NCBI GenBank assembly: GCA_017898095.1
Contig: JAGKQJ010000019.1
Span: 1-39,018 of the forward strand
Origin: Bacillaceae bacterium Marseille-Q3522
Lineage (GTDB): Bacteria > Bacillota > Bacilli > Bacillales > Cytobacillaceae
Direction of reading: 5' to 3'
DNA length: 39,018 nucleotides
Shown piece after piece: positions 33,266 to 39,018 of the stretch. The translations under genes were made by a program, and so were the position numbers. Below the pieces are notes generated by a model. The model saw only the letters and a list, made by a program, of their open reading frames with translations, ran no database searches and was not told the origin of the DNA. How positions within the stretch are numbered: position 1 is the stretch's first letter; each line of letters opens with the position of its first letter.

Positions 33266-34361
33266 GCCTGATATTCTCCTTTTTACCAGAGGCCAATCGG
33301 GCAGAGTTGAAAATAACCATAGCCTGTACTGTAAAACTGATGATAAACAGAATGAGCTCTGTCAAGGGTTTTGCCAAATAGGATGGCAGTCCTAATATTG
33401 CATCAAAAAAAGATAGGATTACACTATTTGCGCAAAGAATTCCGGAAGCAAGCATCACATATTGGGGCAATGTATGCGCCTTGCTTTTCTTTCCGTGAAA
33501 AACCATATGCTTGTTCAGTGTGTAATTAACAGACCCACTAACAATTCGTGCGACAATATTGCTGAGAACCAAATAGTGGGGAACAGATTGGATTAAGGAA
33601 ACCAAAAGGAGAAATGCAATATAATCCACCACAAAGCTGACCAAGGAAGAAGATGCAAATTTTATAATTTCTATGTAGATCCTGAATGAATCTCTGACTG
33701 CCTTAAAATGTGATGATGTGTTTTGCTTATCCAGATAAACTGTCTGAATCGGTACTTCTACAATGGGTATTTCCTGATTTGCACAATAAAGAAGAACATT
33801 CATCTCATATTCGTAGCGTTCACCGGGAATCTCCAGCATGAAATCCAAAATGCTGCGGTCAAAGGCACGCAGTCCGGTTTGCGTATCAGTGACCTCTGTT
33901 CGGCTGACGGCAGAATAAACCGCACGGGTTATTCTATTTCCAAAACGCGAACGCACTGGGACGTTTTTACCAAACTTCCGCACACCCAAAACCAAGGTAG
34001 ACGGATGAGCCGCCGCCTTTTCGGCAACCCGTTCCATGTCCTTTGGTAAATGCTGGCCATCGGCATCTATCGTAACAATCAGTCCCGCGTTCGGGACATG
34101 TTCAAGCAAATACTGGAATGCAGTTTTAAGAGCTGCCCCCTTTCCCTGATTGGCCTTATGGTGAATGATTGTTGCTTTTGTGTTTAGTGCATTCCACACA
34201 TCAGAGTATACCGAATCGCTTCCGTCATCCACGATCAGGACTTCATAACCGGCGGCAACAACATTATATACAAGTTGCGTCAATTGACCAGAAGGCTGAT
34301 AAACGGGAATCACCGCATAGCGGTCCAACTCCCGAAAAATACTTTGGTTTGCTTTTTCCAT
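33258..34361 (-). CDS. GT2 glycosyltransferase fused to a GtrA membrane domain
   Basis: Residues 1-230 are a GT2 domain of the dolichyl-phosphate-sugar synthase type with VDDGSDSV (41-48), NQGKGAALKTAF and DADGQH; residues from about 235 form a four-helix GtrA domain (SFVVDYIAFLLLVSL, RIVSGSVNYTLNKHMVF). Such fusions make a polyprenyl-phosphate hexose and pass it to the outer face, as in O-antigen or teichoic acid glucosylation. The ATG has AAAGGAGA upstream. It is first in an operon with a phosphodiester glycosidase and a small membrane protein, behind a CTCATT-box promoter next to the second two-component system. Confidence 0.92.
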   Translation of the reverse strand: MEKANQSIFRELDRYAVIPVYQPSGQLTQLVYNVVAAGYEVLIVDDGSDSVYSDVWNALNTKATIIHHKANQGKGAALKTAFQYLLEHVPNAGLIVTIDADGQHLPKDMERVAEKAAAHPSTLVLGVRKFGKNVPVRSRFGNRITRAVYSAVSRTEVTDTQTGLRAFDRSILDFMLEIPGERYEYEMNVLLYCANQEIPIVEVPIQTVYLDKQNTSSHFKAVRDSFRIYIEIIKFASSSLVSFVVDYIAFLLLVSLIQSVPHYLVLSNIVARIVSGSVNYTLNKHMVFHGKKSKAHTLPQYVMLASGILCANSVILSFFDAILGLPSYLAKPLTELILFIISFTVQAMVIFNSARLASGKKENIRHA

Positions 34362-34391
34362 TGCTTATATCTCCTTTGCTTTGTTTGTTTC

Positions 34392-34434
34392 AGTATGTCA
34401 GTGCAAAATGAGATAGCAATGAAGAAAAAATGAG
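34392..34434 (-). promoter_or_regulatory. CTCATT-box operator and promoter of the GT2-GtrA operon
   Basis: On the minus strand CTCATT (34434-34429), TTCATT (34423-34418) and CTCATT (34412-34407) follow at exactly 11 bp. The last box is separated by 9 bp from CATACT (34397-34392), a -10-like hexamer. The 28-bp box region is nearly the same as that at 35,336-35,363. Confidence 0.72.
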
Positions 34435-34457
34435 ATTCTCTCATACTGTGGATATAA

Positions 34458-34487
34458 ACAAGAAGGCTTTAACAAAAGCCTTCTTGT
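34458..34487 (-). terminator. PepSY gene terminator
   Basis: ACAAGAAGGCTTT (34458-34470) pairs perfectly with AAAGCCTTCTTGT (34475-34487) around a 4-base loop. It isolates the PepSY gene from the GT2-GtrA operon, which starts just after it. Confidence 0.9.
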
Positions 34488-34529
34488 AAGGGGAGAGTTT
34501 ATTGTTTGGAAACTGCGCGATTCACTTAA

Positions 34530-35261
34530 TTAATCTTCATGCTCAGAATCCGATTCCTGAATAATTGCACCGCTGTTGGCATCCACATGAACGTTCAGTG
34601 TTTTTCCCGCTGTGTCAGAGCCCTTGAGATCGTAAGCAATTACGCCGTTTTCGTTGCCCAGCTCGGCGACGGTAAACGTATAGCCCGTGTTAGCTTCTTG
34701 TGCAATTTGGATTGCTTCCTGTTCAGTTACTGTAGCTTTTGCAGCCAGTGCGGCATTTTCTGCTGCCTCTTTTGCAGGATCTTTAGCCTCGTCAGCCTCG
34801 GACTCATCGGTGTCTTGCTCTCCATATTGAGAATCGGAATTCTGAATAATTGCACCGCTGTTGGCATCCACATGAACGTCCAGTGTTTTTCCCGCTGCGT
34901 CAGAGCCCTTGAGATCGTAAGCAATTACGCCGTTTTCGTTGCCCAACTCAGCGACGGTAAACGTATAGCCCGTGTTCGCCTCTTGTGCAATTTGGATTGC
35001 TTCCTGTTCAGTTACTGTGGCTTTTGAAGCCAGCGCAGCGTTTTCAGCGGCTTCCTTTGCAGCATCCTTAACCTCATTTTCAGGCTCGGCAGAATCAGAG
35101 GGCACATTGGGGCTCGTGTCGGTGTTTGAAGCAGCACTCGCCTGCGGCGGGTTACTGCTTGCATTTGCCGCAAAGGCTGTTGTGCTGCCTAACGCTGTGG
35201 TTGCCATTAGTGTGAGCGCCAACGCTCCGATGAGCAGTCGGCTCCGTTTGATTGTTTTCAT
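34530..35261 (-). CDS. Secreted protein with two PepSY domains
   Basis: The 243-residue protein has a signal peptide (positive KR.R, hydrophobic core, AFA-AN cleavage near residue 32), an Ala/Pro/Ser-rich acidic linker to about 70, and two PepSY domains at about 72-140 and 167-235. The two are almost identical over 69 residues and are exactly 95 residues apart, so the second arose by a recent in-frame duplication. Both have AIQIAQEANTGYTFTVAEL and the HVDANSGAIIQ end. PepSY proteins often modulate proteases or sensor kinases at the surface. The gene is divergent from the second two-component system and has its CTCATT operator. Confidence 0.9.
   Translation of the reverse strand: MKTIKRSRLLIGALALTLMATTALGSTTAFAANASSNPPQASAASNTDTSPNVPSDSAEPENEVKDAAKEAAENAALASKATVTEQEAIQIAQEANTGYTFTVAELGNENGVIAYDLKGSDAAGKTLDVHVDANSGAIIQNSDSQYGEQDTDESEADEAKDPAKEAAENAALAAKATVTEQEAIQIAQEANTGYTFTVAELGNENGVIAYDLKGSDTAGKTLNVHVDANSGAIIQESDSEHED
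34559..35060 (-). repeat. Direct repeat encoding the two PepSY domains
   Basis: Bases 34559-34775 and 34844-35060 are near-identical copies with a 285-bp period (95 codons). Divergence is concentrated at the ends. Such a repeat can expand or contract by recombination. Confidence 0.85.
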
Positions 35262-35320
35262 GATCTTTTACCTCCAAAATTTTATTTAGACGGCGCACTT
35301 CAGCACTCATCTATGTGTCC

Positions 35321-35363
35321 ATTATCGTGGTCAAAAATGAGATAATGGTGAAAGAAAAATGAG
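35321..35363 (-). promoter_or_regulatory. CTCATT-box operator and promoter of the PepSY gene
   Basis: On the minus strand CTCATT (35363-35358), a degenerate TTCACC (35352-35347) and CTCATT (35341-35336) are 11 bp apart. The last box is 9 bp from GATAAT (35326-35321), a good -10. This is the same spacing as at the GT2-GtrA promoter. Confidence 0.72.
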
Positions 35364-35395
35364 TTTTTCTCATAAATAGTTGCTGTGATACCATT

Positions 35396-35427
35396 CTCAT
35401 TTTCTTTTCATATAAGAGATATATAAT
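35396..35427 (+). promoter_or_regulatory. Promoter region of the second two-component operon
   Basis: CTCATT (35396-35401) and TTCATA (35407-35412) lie 11 bp apart on the plus strand, followed by TATAAT (35422-35427) 9 bp after the second box. This mirrors the geometry of the two minus-strand CTCATT promoters and suggests autoregulation. Confidence 0.55.
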
Positions 35428-35453
35428 TGTAAAAACACGAAAGGAGAAACGCT

Positions 35454-36131
35454 ATGCGGATTTTAGTAATCGAAGATGACACTGCGCTAAATCGGATCAT
35501 CTCAAAACGTTTGAAAGAAGCAGGCCATTCCATCGATAGCTGCTTTGACGGTGAAGACGGACTTGCCTATGCAGAGTCTATACAATATGATTGCATTGTT
35601 TTGGATTTAATGCTACCCAAAAGAGATGGCATTTCTGTGCTGCGTGAATTACGGCACAAGGGCAATGCTTCGCCGGTGTTGATTTTAACGGCCAAAGATT
35701 CCATAACGGACCGTGTGACGGGTTTGGATGCCGGTGCCGATGACTATTTAGTTAAACCATTTTCTTTTGATGAGCTTTCCGCGCGTATCCGTGCTTTGCT
35801 GCGGCGAAGCAGTGATACCAAGGAAACCGTTTTAAAGCTTGCCGATCTTACTATGAATACAGCTTCCCATGCTGTGATGAGAGGCGGCCAACCTATTCAG
35901 CTGACATCAAAGGAATATGCGTTGCTTGAATATTTGCTTCGCAATCAAGGACACATCCAGACTCGCTCTCAGATATCGGATCATGTCTGGAATTATGATT
36001 TTGATTATGACTCCAATGTAGTGGACGTCTATATTCGCTATCTGCGTAACAAAATTGACAAGGGGTTTTCGCCTAAGTTGATTCACACCATACGGGGCTT
36101 CGGATATGTCATGAGGGAAGAGAATGAATAA
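35454..36131 (+). CDS. OmpR-family response regulator, likely CTCATT-box binder
   Basis: The 225-residue protein has a receiver domain with VIEDD (5-9), Asp51 in VLDLMLPKRDG, LTAKDS and the VKPFSFDEL segment, then a winged-helix domain (QLTSKEYALLEYLL, SNVVDVYIRYLRNKID, IHTIRGFGYVM). The start has AAAGGAGAA. It overlaps the kinase gene by 8 bases. The promoter regions of the PepSY gene, the GT2-GtrA operon and its own gene carry 11-bp phased CTCATT boxes, so it probably controls all three. The receiver is more like VanR/CutR-type regulators than the first regulator of the island. Confidence 0.92.
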   Translation: MRILVIEDDTALNRIISKRLKEAGHSIDSCFDGEDGLAYAESIQYDCIVLDLMLPKRDGISVLRELRHKGNASPVLILTAKDSITDRVTGLDAGADDYLVKPFSFDELSARIRALLRRSSDTKETVLKLADLTMNTASHAVMRGGQPIQLTSKEYALLEYLLRNQGHIQTRSQISDHVWNYDFDYDSNVVDVYIRYLRNKIDKGFSPKLIHTIRGFGYVMREENE

Positions 36132-37455
36132 GCTGAAGATTCGTACGAAAATGGTGCTTTGGTATTCCGTGTTTTCCACTTTAATTTTGGCGATTCTGCT
36201 TCCGGTAGTTTACAGTACGGTATCAAATTCTCTTTATCAAAGTCTGGCATCAGAGTTGCAAATGGCTGTATCACAAATGATTTCATCATTAGAGGTAAAT
36301 GATGGGACGACAACCGTCAATACAGATCTGGATATTGAAGGCGGTATTGCGGTCTGTATGACAGATGCAAGAAAAAACATTGTTTTCTCTACCCCAAGAG
36401 CTGAATGGCTGGTTGGTGCGCTAAAAACAGATGATGAGAAAATGGCCACACATAACGATACTCAGTGGATGATTATTAAGCATAATTATCACACGGATGG
36501 GGTGGAATTCACTTTGTTTGCTGGCAGTTCCACTGCATCAGTAACAAAATCACTCGGTGACTTAAGGCTCTTGCTGTTTGCTTTGGTTCCGCTGTATCTT
36601 TGTATTTCCGCTCTGGGGGCCTATTATATTGCCAGTCACACACTAAAGCCAATTGCAGCAATTACAGAGACTGCTTGCTCTATTAGAGAAGATGATCTAT
36701 CAAGGCGTATTGACAGGATTGAATCAAATGACGAAGTCGGGGAACTGGCTTTGGCTTTTAATAGCATGTTGGATACGATAGAGACTTCTTTTCGCCGGGA
36801 GCGCCAGTTTTCTTCCGATGCCTCTCATGAACTACGCACTCCGGTTGCCGTCATTTCCGCATGCGTAGAAGATGCCTTAAACGGAAGGCAGAATTCGGAA
36901 ACAATTGAAAATCTTACAACAATACAGAAAGAAATCATCCGCATGAACCGGATCATTTCTCAACTGCTAACACTTACCCGAGGTTATGAAGGACGCTATT
37001 ACATTGAAAAGGAATGGATTACACTTCGAGATATGGTCGATTCTGTCATGGATGAGCTTTCGGATTTTGCGGCAGAATCTAATATAGCGCTAAAAAATGA
37101 TATTTCCCCCGATATACAGATTTGCGCTGACCAAAGCCTTATGACGCAGCTCTTTGTCAATGTTATTGGAAATGGAATTAAATATGGAAAGGCAGGGGGC
37201 ATGGTAAATGTAGCGGCTAAAAGCAGCAACAATGTCACGGAAGTCACTTTTTCAGACGACGGGATAGGAATCTGTGAAGAAGATTTACCCCATATTTTTG
37301 AGCGATTTTATCGTGCAGACAAAGCGCGGGATCGCACAGGTACCGGGCTGGGACTGTCAATTGTCAAATGGATTGTGGACATCCATCATGGCAGCGTTTT
37401 TGTTTCCAGCAAAGAGGGTGAAGGTACTGTATTCCACATTTTACTTTCTAAATAA
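36124..37455 (+). CDS. Sensor histidine kinase of the second two-component system
   Basis: The 443-residue protein has two membrane segments (about 10-32 and 147-170) flanking an extracytoplasmic sensor loop of about 115 residues, a HAMP domain (HTLKPIAAITE onwards), the phosphoacceptor segment DASHELRTPVAVI with His235, and an ATPase domain with NVIGNGIKYG, DDGIGI and GTGLGLSIVKW. The short loop could read a membrane or surface signal, and the neighbouring PepSY protein is a candidate modulator. It overlaps the regulator gene by 8 bases and ends before a strong shared terminator. Confidence 0.92.
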   Translation: MNKLKIRTKMVLWYSVFSTLILAILLPVVYSTVSNSLYQSLASELQMAVSQMISSLEVNDGTTTVNTDLDIEGGIAVCMTDARKNIVFSTPRAEWLVGALKTDDEKMATHNDTQWMIIKHNYHTDGVEFTLFAGSSTASVTKSLGDLRLLLFALVPLYLCISALGAYYIASHTLKPIAAITETACSIREDDLSRRIDRIESNDEVGELALAFNSMLDTIETSFRRERQFSSDASHELRTPVAVISACVEDALNGRQNSETIENLTTIQKEIIRMNRIISQLLTLTRGYEGRYYIEKEWITLRDMVDSVMDELSDFAAESNIALKNDISPDIQICADQSLMTQLFVNVIGNGIKYGKAGGMVNVAAKSSNNVTEVTFSDDGIGICEEDLPHIFERFYRADKARDRTGTGLGLSIVKWIVDIHHGSVFVSSKEGEGTVFHILLSK

Positions 37456-37486
37456 GGAACAATCATTTTATGCCATTTTTACGAAC

Positions 37487-37530
37487 AATAAGCAGCAGAT
37501 AACTCAGCCGGAGTATATCTGCTGCTTATT
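37487..37530. terminator. Bidirectional terminator between kinase and EamA genes
   Basis: AATAAGCAGCAGATA (37487-37501) pairs perfectly over 15 bp with TATCTGCTGCTTATT (37516-37530). It lies between two convergent genes and serves both. Confidence 0.8.
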
Positions 37531-37544
37531 GAATCGGATCGTCT

Positions 37545-38405
37545 TTAAAATAATAATAAGATTGTTCCGGCAATTACCAGAAGCAAGCCGCAAAATGCTT
37601 TTCTCGTCAGCCTTTCTTTCAGGAACAGATAAGAAAACGCAATGGTAACAACAATACTCAATTTATCAATCGGTACCACTACGCTGGCTTTTCCCTCTTG
37701 CAGCGCACGATAATAGCATAACCATGAAAGCCCGGTTGCCAGACCGGAAAGTGCAATAAATATCCAATTCTTTTTATCAATGCTCTTTAAAAGAACATGC
37801 TTTTTTTGGAATAAAACAATTCCCCACGCCATCACCAGCACAACAATTGTACGGATTGCCGTGCCCAAATTCGATTCCACGCCCTGTATTCCCATTTTGC
37901 CAAGGATTGACGTCAACGCGGCAAAAACAGCGGATAAAACCGCATAAAAAAACCATGATTTGCTTTTCATGACAGCGGATTCTGTTTTCCGTCGTTGTAT
38001 CATCAAATATGTTCCGGCAGCCAGCAGTACGATTCCGAAGCCCATGCATATGGTAGGGGTTTCCCCCAATAACAGAAAGGCAAGAAGAATCGTCAGGATG
38101 GTACTGCTCTTATCAATAGGGCTTACTTTATTGACATCGCCCAATTGCAGGGCTTTAAAATAGCATAGCCAGGATGCACCGGTAGCTACCCCCGAAAGGA
38201 TTAAGAAGGTAAGGCTGTATGCAGAAATGGTGCCAATGGTATGCTGCGAACCGACAATAAAAACCATGAGCCATGAGAATAGCAACACAATTATTGTGCG
38301 CAGTGCGGTCGCCAAGTTGGAGTCGGTGTTTTTAACCCCAATTTTGGCCAATATAGACGTGATACCTGCAAAGAATGCCGAACCAAAAGCATATAAAAGC
38401 CACAT
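37545..38405 (-). CDS. EamA-family (DMT superfamily) transporter
   Basis: This 286-residue protein has about ten membrane segments in two repeated EamA domains; FFAGITSILAKIGVKNTDSNLATALRT and FAALTSILGKMGIQGVESNLGTAIRT are the matching starts of the two halves. The family exports or imports small metabolites; no substrate can be assigned. The start has a TGGAGGG site. It follows the excisionase-like gene by 44 bases without a terminator and so probably shares its promoter. It may be cargo or an older passenger of the element. Confidence 0.88.
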   Translation of the reverse strand: MWLLYAFGSAFFAGITSILAKIGVKNTDSNLATALRTIIVLLFSWLMVFIVGSQHTIGTISAYSLTFLILSGVATGASWLCYFKALQLGDVNKVSPIDKSSTILTILLAFLLLGETPTICMGFGIVLLAAGTYLMIQRRKTESAVMKSKSWFFYAVLSAVFAALTSILGKMGIQGVESNLGTAIRTIVVLVMAWGIVLFQKKHVLLKSIDKKNWIFIALSGLATGLSWLCYYRALQEGKASVVVPIDKLSIVVTIAFSYLFLKERLTRKAFCGLLLVIAGTILLLF

Positions 38406-38449
38406 CGTTTTCCCTCCATAAAATCAAGTGTTTTAATTACATGGGCCGG

Positions 38450-38908
38450 TTAAAAATATCCGCCGCTTTTATTGCCTTCCAGCTTTATCCCGTCGCGAAG
38501 ATTCCAAAAAATTTTAAATTCCAATTTTTCGATATCTCTTTGCTGCTTATAGCTCATACGAAGCGTGGCCTCCGGCGGAATCATAATATCTCTATCCAAT
38601 TCCTGCAGAAGACTTTTTACATTGTTGTCCTTGGCCTTTAAGACAATTAAAGCTTCTTCTATTTTTTGAAGCAGGTCAGAAGATGCTCCGGGGATATCTT
38701 CAGAAACCATGTAGCGGTCATTCTGATTCACATAGTCGTTTGAATCTCCAGAAGCAAGCCAGCCAAGCAGAGCTCCCCGGCTGAACCGCCACTCCCGGCC
38801 AATCTTACGGGCAGGAACGTGCTCTTCCCGAAGGAGTTTTATCAAGGTTTTTTCACTCACACCAAGAAAGTCCACTGCTTGCTCAAGGTTTAAAATGTCA
38901 TCATCCAT
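38450..38908 (-). CDS. Excisionase-type helix-turn-helix DNA-binding protein
   Basis: The 152-residue product begins with a HTH_17/excisionase-family winged helix (LNLEQAVDFLGVSEKTLIKLL, RKIGREWRFSRGALLGWLASG, residues 6-54), followed by a C-terminal helical region with a possible coiled coil (SDLLQKIEEALIVLKAKDNNVKSLL split across 76-103). Such proteins act as excisionases or as regulators of plasmid and phage functions. The longer C-terminal part is unlike minimal Xis proteins, so a transcription regulator is equally possible. The start follows AGAGGTG. A near-perfect sigma-A promoter with upstream tandem repeats drives it. Confidence 0.82.
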   Translation of the reverse strand: MDDDILNLEQAVDFLGVSEKTLIKLLREEHVPARKIGREWRFSRGALLGWLASGDSNDYVNQNDRYMVSEDIPGASSDLLQKIEEALIVLKAKDNNVKSLLQELDRDIMIPPEATLRMSYKQQRDIEKLEFKIFWNLRDGIKLEGNKSGGYF

Positions 38909-38941
38909 ACAAACACCTCTATTGTTTTTATTTTTATAATG

Positions 38942-38970
38942 ATTATAAAACCGAAAAACAATAATGTCAA
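38942..38970 (-). promoter_or_regulatory. Consensus sigma-A promoter of the excisionase-like gene
   Basis: On the minus strand TTGACA (38970-38965), 17 bases and TATAAT (38947-38942) make a perfect consensus promoter. The predicted start is near 38,935, giving a short leader of about 27 bases before the ATG. Confidence 0.9.
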
Positions 38971-38973
38971 TTA

Positions 38974-39007
38974 TAACTGTATATAATGCCTAATTAACAG
39001 TATATAA
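38974..39007. repeat. Tandem 13-mer sites upstream of the -35
   Basis: TAACTGTATATAA (38974-38986) and TAACAGTATATAA (38995-39007) differ at one base and lie 21 bp apart, that is two helical turns on the same face. They sit immediately upstream of the -35 element. They are candidate binding sites for the encoded HTH protein or arm-type recombination sites. The array may continue past the window end. Confidence 0.6.
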
Positions 39008-39018
39008 GAGAAAGATGC

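Noticed and set aside
34539-35027. 162-codon plus-strand frame opposite the PepSY gene
   Set aside because: It is antisense to a secreted-protein gene with clear signal peptide and domain repeats; its own internal repeat only mirrors that duplication.
34559-35060. Direct repeats considered as a CRISPR or tandem-repeat array
   Set aside because: Only two long copies exist, and they are in frame and encode PepSY domains.

Overview
The window joins two unlike pieces of DNA. Positions 1 to about 9,450 are the core chromosome of a spore-forming member of the Bacillaceae. The minus-strand order queG, a yhbB-like amidase gene, trmL, prkA, yhbH matches the yhbA-yhbH region known from Bacillus subtilis. 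An nfrA-type nitroreductase gene, a small membrane-peptide gene, a decayed IS200/IS605 element and a Bacillus-type interspersed repeat sit among these genes. From about 9,540-9,690 to the right edge (39,018) the DNA looks like a more GC-rich mobile island of the kind found in gut Clostridia and other Firmicutes. Its right end is outside the window. No relaxase, coupling protein or type IV secretion gene is visible.

Island, recombination end (9.69-17.2 kb, all minus strand): a sigma-like regulator gene with its own terminator; then a MazF/PemK-type toxin gene, a 52-residue SHOCT-like gene and three adjacent serine-recombinase genes ending at a terminator; then a DUF4314 gene, an unknown gene and a DUF1016_N gene. 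The middle recombinase has no catalytic domain. Between 17.2 and 17.96 kb lies a hairpin-rich segment with no convincing gene.

Island, envelope cargo A (17.96-31.8 kb): an ABC transporter operon, an operon for a CtpE-like P-type ATPase, a flippase and a lipoprotein purple-acid-phosphatase-like enzyme, a two-component system, and an operon for two GT4 glycosyltransferases, a VTT/DedA-type membrane protein and a zinc-ribbon membrane protein, followed by a PAP2 phosphatase gene. Three of the operons carry the same promoter architecture: AGTTTA boxes at about 11-bp spacing, with the last box starting 17 bp before a TAnnnT -10 element. I infer that the local OmpR-family regulator (26,750-27,439) controls all three.

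Island, envelope cargo B (31.9-37.5 kb): a GT2-GtrA fusion, a phosphodiester glycosidase and a small membrane protein in one operon, a secreted protein with two nearly identical PepSY repeats, and a second two-component system. A different box (CTCATT, 11-bp phased, 9 bp before the -10) lies before both the GT2-GtrA operon and the PepSY gene. At 37.5-38.9 kb an excisionase-like DNA-binding protein and an EamA transporter are read from a near-perfect sigma-A promoter.

Taken together, the cargo looks like an envelope stress or antimicrobial defence island. Polyprenyl-phosphate recycling (PAP2, VTT), lipid-linked or glycolipid sugar assembly (two GT4 enzymes, GT2-GtrA, flippase), surface phosphate or sugar removal (phosphatase, phosphodiester glycosidase) and ion/peptide transport would be switched by two separate sensor kinases. 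Gene families and DNA motifs are read from the sequence; substrates and the link to antimicrobial peptides are inference.
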